Shown: positions 17,096 through 24,589 of the stretch, piece by piece
How positions within the stretch are numbered: the first letter of the stretch is position 1
Layout: each line of letters begins with the position of its first letter
Assembly: GCA_910576865.1 (NCBI GenBank)
Contig: CAJTKE010000011.1
Coordinates: forward strand, 20,460 to 84,459
Reading direction: 5' to 3'
DNA: 64,000 bases
From: an uncultured Oscillibacter sp.
GTDB lineage: Bacteria > Bacillota > Clostridia > Oscillospirales > Oscillospiraceae
Position numbers and translations under genes: made by a program
Notes under the pieces: model-generated
Told to the model about the DNA's origin: nothing
Databases searched by the model: none
What the model saw: only the letters and a program-made list of their open reading frames with translations

Positions 17096-18487
17096 ATGGC
17101 CTTTCATTCCGCGCCTTTTCTGTTTTTCTTCTTTCCGGCGGCGTGGCTGCTCAGCCTGACGGTCTCCGGCAGGGGGAAACAATATGTGCTCATCGCCGTC
17201 AGTCTGGCCTTCTACGCCTGCGGCCAGTGGCAGGGGCTCCCCTTTCTGCTGCTGTCCGCCGCCGTGAGCTGCGCTGCCGGTTTTTTCATGCCCAGAGTCC
17301 GGGCCCGGAAGACGCTGCTGGCCGCGGCGCTGGTTTTCCACCTCCTGCTGCTGGGAATCTTCAAGTACCTGGACTTCTTCACCGGAAGCCTGAACCGCCT
17401 GCTGGGAACGGGGCTTCCGGCGGCGGGGCTGCTGCCGCCCCTGGGCGTGTCCTTCTTCACCTTCAAATCCATATCCTACGTCATCGACGTCTACCGGGAT
17501 GAAACCGCCCGGGCCCGGCGCTTTTCCGATGTGCTGCTCTACATCTCCTTCTTCCCCCAGGTGGTCTCCGGCCCCATCTCCCGCTTCGGACAGTTCGCCC
17601 AGGGGCTGGACGCCCCCCGGCCCGACGCGGCCCGGTGCGCCCGGGGCCTCCGGCGCTTCACCGTGGGCTTCGCCAAGAAGGCCCTGATCTCCGAAATGGC
17701 CGCTACGGTGGTGAACACCGCCTTCTCCCTGGGGAACGGCCTGGACTTTCGGTTGGCTTGGCTGGGGGCCGCCGCCTACACCCTGCAGATTTACTTCGAC
17801 TTCTCCGGCTACAGCGACATGGCCATCGGCCTGGGGAACCTCTTCGGCTTCGAGACGCCGGAGAACTTCGACTACCCGTATATCTCCGCCTCCATCACCG
17901 AGTTCTGGCGGCGGTGGCACCTGTCCCTCTCCCTCTGGTTCCGGGACTACCTGTACATCCCCCTGGGCGGCGGACGGCGGGGCACGGGACGGAAGTGCTT
18001 CAACAAAGCGGTCGTCTTCCTGCTCTGCGGCCTGTGGCACGGGGCCAGCTGGACCTTTGTCCTCTGGGGCGCGTGGCACGGGCTCCTCTCCGCCGTGGAG
18101 AGCGCCCTGCCCATGAAGAAGCTCCAGGAGAGGCCCCTGGGCCGATGCCTGGGGCACGTGTACACATTGCTGGCGGTGTGCGTGGGCTTCGTGGTCTTCC
18201 GGGCGGCTTCCGTTCCGGAGGCCCTGACGGTGCTCCGGGCCATGTTCACCGGCTTCGCCCCCTCCCCCGCCTCCACCCTGGCCCTGGAGCGGATCAGCCC
18301 GGCGGTGTGGTGCGCCCTGGGGGCGGGCGTCGTGGGAAGCCTCCCCCTGGGGCCCTGGCTGAAACGCCGGATAGGCGGCGGATGGCTGGAGTTCTCCTCC
18401 TTCGCCGGGGCGGCGGCCCTCTTCGTCCTCTGCCTTCTGGCGGCGGCGGGCAGCAGCTTCCAGCCCTTCATCTACGCCCAGTTCTGA
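17096..18487 (+). CDS. MBOAT-family membrane O-acyltransferase (AlgI/DltB-like)
   Basis: Protein of 463 residues with many membrane segments. MBOAT landmarks: GVSFFTFKSISYVIDVYR, SFFPQVVSGPISRFGQF, YFDFSGYSDMAIGLGNLFGF, ITEFWRRWHLSLSLWFRDYL and LCGLWHGASWTF with the catalytic His315. Such proteins move acyl (usually acetyl) groups across the membrane to extracellular glycans or teichoic acids. Its partner is the DHHW protein 11 bases downstream, the same pairing as AlgI with AlgJ/AlgX. No dltA/dltC is nearby, so D-alanylation is unlikely; O-acetylation of a wall polymer or exopolysaccharide is the better guess. Confidence 0.92.
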   Translation: MAFHSAPFLFFFFPAAWLLSLTVSGRGKQYVLIAVSLAFYACGQWQGLPFLLLSAAVSCAAGFFMPRVRARKTLLAAALVFHLLLLGIFKYLDFFTGSLNRLLGTGLPAAGLLPPLGVSFFTFKSISYVIDVYRDETARARRFSDVLLYISFFPQVVSGPISRFGQFAQGLDAPRPDAARCARGLRRFTVGFAKKALISEMAATVVNTAFSLGNGLDFRLAWLGAAAYTLQIYFDFSGYSDMAIGLGNLFGFETPENFDYPYISASITEFWRRWHLSLSLWFRDYLYIPLGGGRRGTGRKCFNKAVVFLLCGLWHGASWTFVLWGAWHGLLSAVESALPMKKLQERPLGRCLGHVYTLLAVCVGFVVFRAASVPEALTVLRAMFTGFAPSPASTLALERISPAVWCALGAGVVGSLPLGPWLKRRIGGGWLEFSSFAGAAALFVLCLLAAAGSSFQPFIYAQF

Positions 18488-18498
18488 GAGGTGCCGCC

Positions 18499-19860
18499 AT
18501 GAAAAAGAACCTTCCCTACGCCGCCTTTACGGCGCTCATCCTGCTGCTGTGCCTGATTCCCTCCCTGGGAATGCTCCTGCCCAAAGAGGAAAGCGGGGCC
18601 GGCGGCAATCAGACTCTCTCCCGGGCCCCCTCCCTCCGGGACCCGGAGGGGCACTGGAACGCCAATTACCTGTCCCGGATGCAGGACTACCTGGGGGACA
18701 ACTTCCACCTCCGGCAGGAGATGATCACCTCCTGGTCCGCCCTGAACGTCAAGGTCTTTGGGAGCTCCATCACCGAGGACGTGGTGCTGGGCTCGGAGGG
18801 CTGGCTCTACTTCGCCGACACCCTGCCGGACTACGTGGGGCTGGACCCCATGACAGACCGGGAGATTTTCTCCGCCGCCCGGAATCTGGCGCTGATACAG
18901 GAGTACTGCGAGAGCCGGGGGGCCAAGTTCCTCTTCACCGTGGCCCCCAATAAAAACTCTCTCTATTGGGCCAATATGCCGGACCTCACCCTTCCCTCCG
19001 CCCGCAAGCCCCGGGACGCGAAGCGGCTGGCGGAGGCCCTGGCGGAGCAGGGTGTGGACTATCTGAATTGCTTTTCCCTCTTCCGGAACCAGGAGGAAAC
19101 CCTGTACTTCAAGACCGACTCCCACTGGACCAGCAAGGGCGCGGCCCTGGCCGCCGACGCGGTGAACGAGGCCTTGGGCCGGGCTTCCGGCTATTTCGAC
19201 GGCCCCTTCACCTCCGAGGAGGTCCACAAGGGGGACCTTTACGACATGCTCTACCCCGCCGGGGACGGTCTGGAAGCGGACCAGGTCTACGGCGGCGGCC
19301 TGACCGTAGAATACGACGTTCCCATCCGCTCGGCGGAGAACCTGACCATCATGACCCATGGCGGCGGGGAGGGGTCCCTGGTGATGTTCCGGGACTCCTT
19401 CGGGAACAACCTCTACCCCTATCTGGCGGACAGCTTTGACGCGGCCCTGTTCTCCCGATCCATGCCCTACCGGCTGGACCTGGTGGAGCAGCGGGAGGCG
19501 GACTATGTGGTGGCGGAGCTGGTGGAGCGGAACCTCCGGTATCTCATCCAGAACGTCCCCGTCATGCCCGCCCCTCGGCGGGAGCTGCCGGGGGACTTTA
19601 CCGTCTATGGAAGCGGCGTGCGCTTTGACGCGGCGCCCTCGGAGGACTTGCCGGGCTATGTCCTGGTCACCGGCCCCTCGGCACTTGCGGGCCGGGAGCT
19701 CCCGGAGGCGATGACGGATTCTCCGGCGCTGGTCTCGGCCTCGGACGGAAATTACTATGAGGCGTTCCTCCTGGAGGACGGGGCCATGGGCCTCTATCTC
19801 CCGGAGGGCGTCCAGCCCCTGGGCCTCGCCCGTCGCAGCCCGAAGGCCCCGGGCCTCTGA
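18499..19860 (+). CDS. DHHW-family protein (AlgJ/AlgX-like), extracellular acetylation partner
   Basis: Protein of 453 residues with ATG spaced from GAGAGGTG. An N-terminal membrane anchor (residues 5-25) is followed by an extracellular domain. GSEGWLYF, FLFTVAPNKNSLYW, YFKTDSHWTSKGA and VMFRDSFGNNLYPYL are the blocks seen in AlgJ/AlgX-type SGNH-like acetyltransferases; TDSHW supplies the Asp-His pair and the Ser of RDSFG would be the nucleophile. It probably takes the acyl group delivered by the MBOAT protein and puts it on a surface glycan. Family assignment is good; the acceptor is unknown. Confidence 0.85.
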   Translation: MKKNLPYAAFTALILLLCLIPSLGMLLPKEESGAGGNQTLSRAPSLRDPEGHWNANYLSRMQDYLGDNFHLRQEMITSWSALNVKVFGSSITEDVVLGSEGWLYFADTLPDYVGLDPMTDREIFSAARNLALIQEYCESRGAKFLFTVAPNKNSLYWANMPDLTLPSARKPRDAKRLAEALAEQGVDYLNCFSLFRNQEETLYFKTDSHWTSKGAALAADAVNEALGRASGYFDGPFTSEEVHKGDLYDMLYPAGDGLEADQVYGGGLTVEYDVPIRSAENLTIMTHGGGEGSLVMFRDSFGNNLYPYLADSFDAALFSRSMPYRLDLVEQREADYVVAELVERNLRYLIQNVPVMPAPRRELPGDFTVYGSGVRFDAAPSEDLPGYVLVTGPSALAGRELPEAMTDSPALVSASDGNYYEAFLLEDGAMGLYLPEGVQPLGLARRSPKAPGL

Positions 19861-19896
19861 CACCGCGCACAGATCAGATTAAAGGAGAAAACAAGC

Positions 19897-21411
19897 ATGG
19901 GTAAGAACTGTTGGATCGCGCTTCTGCTGGCCCTGGTGATGCTGGTGACCACCGTGCCCGCCTGCGCCTCCGAGGCTGTGGGCCTCAGCGTGAAAACTTA
20001 CAGCGAGGAGGATTACGGCGGTCTGGCTCCTCCGCCGGAGGAAGAGCCCAAGGAGGCCGCCGGGCGTCCCGCCGGAGGCGATGACAGCGGCGGGCTTGCC
20101 CCGGACGCCCCCACCAAGCGGAAGCAGAACAGCGCCAGCGCCACGGCGGCTGTCCCCGGGAAGATTCCGGCCGGGATCTCCCTGATCACCGCCTCCCACC
20201 CGGCCTACCTTCTGGGCAGCGGCGGCGCGTTCCCCTCCTTCAATCCCACCCGGCAGGTCACCCGGGCCGAGGCGGCCCAGATGCTCTACCGGCTCCTGCC
20301 CCCCTCCACGCCGGTGCCCGGCGACACCTATGCCGACGTGCCCGAGGGCGCGTTCTACGCCGACGCGGTGAAAACCCTGGCGGGCCTGGGCGTGCTGGAG
20401 GCCCGGGACGGGATGCTGGACACCGGCCGGACCGTCACACGGGGGGAGTTCACCCGGTACATCGCCAGCTTCTTCCCCCTGCGGACCGACGCGGAGCTCT
20501 TCCCCGACGTGGCGGAGGACGACCCCGGCGCCCCCTTCATTCTCTCCGCCCGGGCCTACGGCTGGGCTCAGGGCGGGGCCGACGGGCTCTTCCACCCGGA
20601 CGAGGACATCAACCGGGCGGCGGCGGTGACACTGCTGAACCGCTGCCTGGGCCGGACGGCGGACCGGGCCTACATCGACCGGAACCACCCCGTCTTCTAT
20701 GTGGACGTGTCTCCCACCAGCTGGTATTACTACGACGTGTGCGAGGCCACCACCCCCCACCAGCACACCGCCTTCTCCGGCGGGGAGACCTGGGAATCCC
20801 ACACTCCCAGGGCCGAGGTCCCCGAGGACGGCTTCCATCTGGTGGACGGCTGGCTGTACTATTATGACAGCGCCCAGGGCGATCTGGTCCGAAACGCCAG
20901 GGTTAAAAACCATGACTTCAACGACATGGGCCGCTTCACCACCGGGAACAACGAGCTGGACTCCTGGCTCCACAAAATCGTCCTGGCCCACACCGACCCC
21001 TCCATGACCCAGGAGGAGATGCTCCGGGCCGTCTACCTCTACACCCGGGACTCCTTCACCTACCTGCGCCGCCCGCCCTATGAGATGGGCGTGTATGACT
21101 ACATGGAGACCGACGCCCTGCGCATCCTGGAGACGGGCTACGGCAACTGCTACTGCTACGCCTCCCTGCTCTGGTACCTTACCCGCTGGATCGGCTACGA
21201 GTCCCTCATCTACAACGGCACCGTGGGCGTCCGGCGCTCCCCCCACAGCTGGGTGGAGATTGAGCTGAACGGGAAGACCTACATCTTCGACGCGGAGCTG
21301 GAAATGGCCTACCGCCGGAAGAAGCGCTTCGACGTCAACCTCTACAAGTTCTACGACGCCGGAAACAGCTGGAACTACCGCCGCCCCAAAATTGGCGGGG
21401 CCGCGGTCTGA
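19897..21411 (+). CDS. Secreted SLH-domain protein with transglutaminase-like domain
   Basis: Protein of 504 residues. A signal peptide (1-26, ending ACASEA) and a Pro/Glu/Gly-rich linker lead to two or three S-layer homology repeats (about 90-270: FPSFNPTRQVTRAEAAQML, TYADVPEGAFYADAVKTLAG, GGADGLFHPDEDINRAAAV) that would hold it on the wall. Residues 350-500 are a transglutaminase-like fold with Cys in GYGNCYCYASLLWYL, His in SPHSWVEIEL and Asp in YIFDAE, the complete triad order. It may act as a peptidase or cross-linker on surface peptides. Fourth Cys/Tyr-rich details are unremarkable. Third gene of the surface operon. Confidence 0.85.
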   Translation: MGKNCWIALLLALVMLVTTVPACASEAVGLSVKTYSEEDYGGLAPPPEEEPKEAAGRPAGGDDSGGLAPDAPTKRKQNSASATAAVPGKIPAGISLITASHPAYLLGSGGAFPSFNPTRQVTRAEAAQMLYRLLPPSTPVPGDTYADVPEGAFYADAVKTLAGLGVLEARDGMLDTGRTVTRGEFTRYIASFFPLRTDAELFPDVAEDDPGAPFILSARAYGWAQGGADGLFHPDEDINRAAAVTLLNRCLGRTADRAYIDRNHPVFYVDVSPTSWYYYDVCEATTPHQHTAFSGGETWESHTPRAEVPEDGFHLVDGWLYYYDSAQGDLVRNARVKNHDFNDMGRFTTGNNELDSWLHKIVLAHTDPSMTQEEMLRAVYLYTRDSFTYLRRPPYEMGVYDYMETDALRILETGYGNCYCYASLLWYLTRWIGYESLIYNGTVGVRRSPHSWVEIELNGKTYIFDAELEMAYRRKKRFDVNLYKFYDAGNSWNYRRPKIGGAAV

Positions 21412-21446
21412 GACAGACCGATACAAAATAAAGGAGAGCCGACCAA

Positions 21447-22085
21447 ATGATGAAGCATTTCAGGAACATTCTGCTCTGCGCCACGCTGCTGTGCGCCCTG
21501 TGCGCCTGCGGCGGAGGCCAGACCCCGCCGCCCGCCGCCCCTCAGAACACCGAGGAGCCGGCGGTCCAGGCCGAACAGCCCGCCCCCGAGAAGGCAGCGG
21601 CGCCGGAGACCCCGGAGGCCCCGCCGGAGACCCCGGAACAGCCGGAGGATTCCGCCGGGGACGCCGAGCCTCCCGCCGGAAAAGAGGAGACACCGGAAGC
21701 CCCGGAGCAGCCTCCCGAGGAGACCGGGAAGCCCGCCGCCCCGGCGGAAAAGCCCAAGAAGGATCCCCCCGCCCCCAAGCAGACCGACAAGCCGGAGGTC
21801 AAGCCCGAACCGAAACCGGAGCCTGAGCCCGAGCCCGCTCCCGCCGAAAAGCCGGAGCCTGAGCCTGCACCGGAGCCCGCTCCGGCGGCGGACCCCAAGA
21901 CCGTGGCCCAGGGGCTGGTGGGCCGTCCTGTCAGCGAGCTCTACGCCGCCATCGGCCGTCCCATCTCCTCCGACTACGCCCCCAGCTGCCTGATCGACGG
22001 AGAGGACGGGGAGCTGATTTACGACGGCTTTGTGGTCTACACGGAAAAGGGCGCGGATTATGAGACGGTCTACGCCGTGTTCTGA
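21447..22085 (+). CDS. Pro/Glu-rich lipoprotein with small C-terminal domain
   Basis: Protein of 212 residues. A lipobox (LCALCAC, with Cys near residue 20) predicts membrane anchoring. Residues about 27-148 are low complexity, rich in Pro, Glu and Ala, including runs of PEP/KPEPEP repeats that would form an extended spacer through the wall. The last 65 residues form a compact domain (GLVGRPVSELYAAIGRPISS, LIYDGFVVYTEKGADYETVY) resembling repeats in other clostridial lipoproteins. Function unknown. AAGGAG lies before the ATG pair at 21447/21450. Its neighbours suggest a cell-envelope role. Confidence 0.7.
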   Translation: MMKHFRNILLCATLLCALCACGGGQTPPPAAPQNTEEPAVQAEQPAPEKAAAPETPEAPPETPEQPEDSAGDAEPPAGKEETPEAPEQPPEETGKPAAPAEKPKKDPPAPKQTDKPEVKPEPKPEPEPEPAPAEKPEPEPAPEPAPAADPKTVAQGLVGRPVSELYAAIGRPISSDYAPSCLIDGEDGELIYDGFVVYTEKGADYETVYAVF

Positions 22086-22106
22086 CCAGTGGAGGATACC
22101 GCGCTC

Positions 22107-24539
22107 ATGAATCGAAAGCTCATTCCGGCCGGAGCCGCCATCCTCGCGCTGGCGGCTCTGGCCTTGGCCACCGCTTACTTTTACATACCCGGCGGCGTCC
22201 GCCCCGTTTTTGACGAGGGAGTCATCCGCGTCTGCATGAACGGGGACGGGACCTTGGAGCTGGACTGGCCGGAGGCCCGGCTGGAGGGCCGGACCGCTGC
22301 GCCGCCGGAGGACGAAGACGAGGTCCCGCCGGAGGGCGGAACAGACCAGCCTCCGGCAGAGGACGGGGAGTCCGTCGTGTTCTACGACCTGGAGGTCAAA
22401 AGCGGGGACAACCATATCCAGAAAGCAATCAGCTATACCGGCGCTTCTCCGGGCAAGCTCTCCCTGCCCATGACGGTCCGGGTCCACGCCGTGGCGGAGG
22501 GGAAAAACCTCCTGGGCATGACCCGGGTGCTGTCCGGCCAGACCCTGGCGGCGGAGATCGCCGACCCGGGCCTCTCCGCCCCGGAGGCGGTGGGCGTGCC
22601 GGAGCCGGGGAGGCTGACCCTCTCCTGGACCCAGACGGGGCCTGCACCCGGCTTTTACGAGGTCTCCGCCCTGGAGAACGGACAGACCGTCCGCACCATC
22701 ACCGCCAACGGGAAAAACGTGAACCTGAAGGTCAGCAAACGGGACGGGGACCTCACCCTGCCCGGCTACGGCCACCCGCTGGAGGTCCACGTCCGGGCGG
22801 CGGTCCAGGGGGACGGCTACGTCCTCTGCGGCCCCCAGTCCAACCTCATCTCCGTGGAGCGGCAGGACCTGCTGGGCTATGACCTGAATCCCCTCTGCCT
22901 GGAGACCGAGCCCCGGGTCTGCACCCTGGAGTGGGACGAGACCAAGGGGGAGGGCTACCGGCTCTACGAGAGGATCGGGGAGGAGTGGGTCCTGCTGGAC
23001 ACCTTCGAGCCGGCGGAGACCCTCACCTGTGAGCTGGGCCGCCTGGGCTCCGGGTCCAGCCACTCCTACATGGTGGAGGCAACGGACGGCGGCGGCGGCG
23101 TGCTCTCCGTGGAGACGCTGCTCTTCCAGGCCTCCGTGGACCCGCTGTACGCCACCATCTGGCCCATCATTGAACAGCCCTTCCATGAGCAGGCTGACGG
23201 GGAGTCCGCCGCCCTGGGGAAGATTCCCGGGGGAACCGCCCTGTGCGTGCTGGAGGAGAGCGGGGACTGGTTCCGGGTCCGGTACAAGGACCAGTACGGC
23301 TGGGTGGACAGCCGGTTCTGCATGATCAACCTCCCCGAGTACGTGGGAGACCACTGCGCCTATGACATCGCCAACAGCTACCGCTCCGTCTTCAAGGTCC
23401 ACGAAAACCCCATCGCCCTGATTACGGATCAGGTGGTCCAGGGCTTCGAGCACATCCGGACGGAGGACGAGCAATTCCTGGTTCCCTACCTCTACCCCTG
23501 CGCCAAGAAGCTCCTCAGCGCCGCCCAGGCGGCGGAGGCCGACGGCTACAGGCTGAAGATCTACGAGGCCTTCCGCCCCAACGAGGCCACCCGCTTCCTC
23601 TACGACACCACCGCCGGGCAATTGGAGCTGGCGGCGCTGGTCTACAGCTATGAGGACGCGGAGGGCGAGCCCCTGGGCGAGGACGAGGACCCCCGGGCCC
23701 TGGACCCCGTCACCGGCTGGGAGGTGGACCTGTCCGACGGGCTTCTGATCGACCCGGAGACCGGGGAGAAGATCAGCCGGGAGGACCTGGCCCTGCGCCA
23801 GGCGGAGGAGGCCGAGGAAGCGGCCCAGGAGGGCGAGGGCCCCGTCATCCAGGACCCGGACGGGCAGTTCATGATGCCCGCGCCCCAGCCGGGGGAGGAA
23901 CAGCCCTTCTTCACCCTGCCGGAGGAGGGCGAGGGCGGCAGCCTGGACCCGGAGGCACAGCCCGCCCCTGAGACGCCCCCGGCGCAGCAGCCCCCGGCGG
24001 AGGCCCAAACCCCGGCGGAAGAGTCCCCCGGAGAGGGCGAACCGGCGGAGGGCGAGCCCGAGGACGGAGAAGAAGCCCCGGAGACCTATTTCTCCATCAT
24101 GACCAACAACGGGCGGTTCGGCCTGGGCAGCTTCCTGGCCCGGGTGGCCTCCGCCCACAACCGGGGCATCGCCCTGGATCTGACCCTGGAGAAAATCAAC
24201 AGCGGCGAAGAGCTGGAAATGCAGAGCGCCATCCACGACCTGAGCTGGTACTCCGCCGCCTACCTGAACAACGACAACGCCAAGCTCCTGGAGAAGTACA
24301 TGACGGCCACGGGAATGCGGGGCCTCAGCTCCGAGTGGTGGCACTTCCAGGACGACGAGACCCGGGAGGCCATCGGCCTGACCAGCTATCTGTTCAAGGG
24401 CGTGAACATGGGCGGCTGGACCAGGGACGACCAGGGCTGGCGCTACCGGAACGAGGACGGCGGCATCCTGAAAGGGACCTCCTTCACGGCGGACGGGAAG
24501 CGCTACACGGCGGACCAGGACGGCTACGTCCGGGAGTGA
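22107..24539 (+). CDS. Membrane-anchored SH3 / M15-family D-Ala-D-Ala carboxypeptidase-like protein
   Basis: Protein of 810 residues; ATG 22107 has GGAGG upstream, while an in-frame GTG at 22089 lies before that site. Residues 5-25 are a membrane anchor. The middle has two beta-rich (fibronectin-like) regions, then an SH3 domain at about 345-410 (DWFRVRYKDQYGWVDSRF). The M15 metallopeptidase (VanY/DdpX group) follows, with zinc residues His684 and Asp691 in AHNRGIALDL, Glu743 and His746 in SSEWWHF. About 140 acidic, Pro-rich residues (510-655) are inserted inside this domain. The C-terminus has repeats such as GWRYRNEDGG. It should trim peptide stems of peptidoglycan. Confidence 0.85.
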   Translation: MNRKLIPAGAAILALAALALATAYFYIPGGVRPVFDEGVIRVCMNGDGTLELDWPEARLEGRTAAPPEDEDEVPPEGGTDQPPAEDGESVVFYDLEVKSGDNHIQKAISYTGASPGKLSLPMTVRVHAVAEGKNLLGMTRVLSGQTLAAEIADPGLSAPEAVGVPEPGRLTLSWTQTGPAPGFYEVSALENGQTVRTITANGKNVNLKVSKRDGDLTLPGYGHPLEVHVRAAVQGDGYVLCGPQSNLISVERQDLLGYDLNPLCLETEPRVCTLEWDETKGEGYRLYERIGEEWVLLDTFEPAETLTCELGRLGSGSSHSYMVEATDGGGGVLSVETLLFQASVDPLYATIWPIIEQPFHEQADGESAALGKIPGGTALCVLEESGDWFRVRYKDQYGWVDSRFCMINLPEYVGDHCAYDIANSYRSVFKVHENPIALITDQVVQGFEHIRTEDEQFLVPYLYPCAKKLLSAAQAAEADGYRLKIYEAFRPNEATRFLYDTTAGQLELAALVYSYEDAEGEPLGEDEDPRALDPVTGWEVDLSDGLLIDPETGEKISREDLALRQAEEAEEAAQEGEGPVIQDPDGQFMMPAPQPGEEQPFFTLPEEGEGGSLDPEAQPAPETPPAQQPPAEAQTPAEESPGEGEPAEGEPEDGEEAPETYFSIMTNNGRFGLGSFLARVASAHNRGIALDLTLEKINSGEELEMQSAIHDLSWYSAAYLNNDNAKLLEKYMTATGMRGLSSEWWHFQDDETREAIGLTSYLFKGVNMGGWTRDDQGWRYRNEDGGILKGTSFTADGKRYTADQDGYVRE

Positions 24540-24552
24540 TACACATGAAAGA

Positions 24553-24584
24553 AGAGCCTCCGGGATGACCCGGAGGCTCTTTCA
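24553..24584. terminator. Bidirectional terminator between the surface operon and SLH gene
   Basis: AGAGCCTCCGGG (24553-24564), loop ATGA, CCCGGAGGCTCT (24569-24580), flanked by A-rich and T-rich bases. It lies between convergent genes that stop at 24539 and 24590. Confidence 0.85.
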
Positions 24585-24589
24585 TGCTT

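Noticed and set aside
21780..21900. PEP/KPEP repeats as a CRISPR-like or satellite repeat
   Set aside because: Short Pro-Glu codon repeats inside a lipoprotein reading frame, with no spacers and no repeat of fixed length.
21375..24344. Open frame of 989 codons on the minus strand
   Set aside because: Antisense to the lipoprotein and M15 peptidase genes; composition is Gly/Leu/Arg/Val repeats without family motifs.
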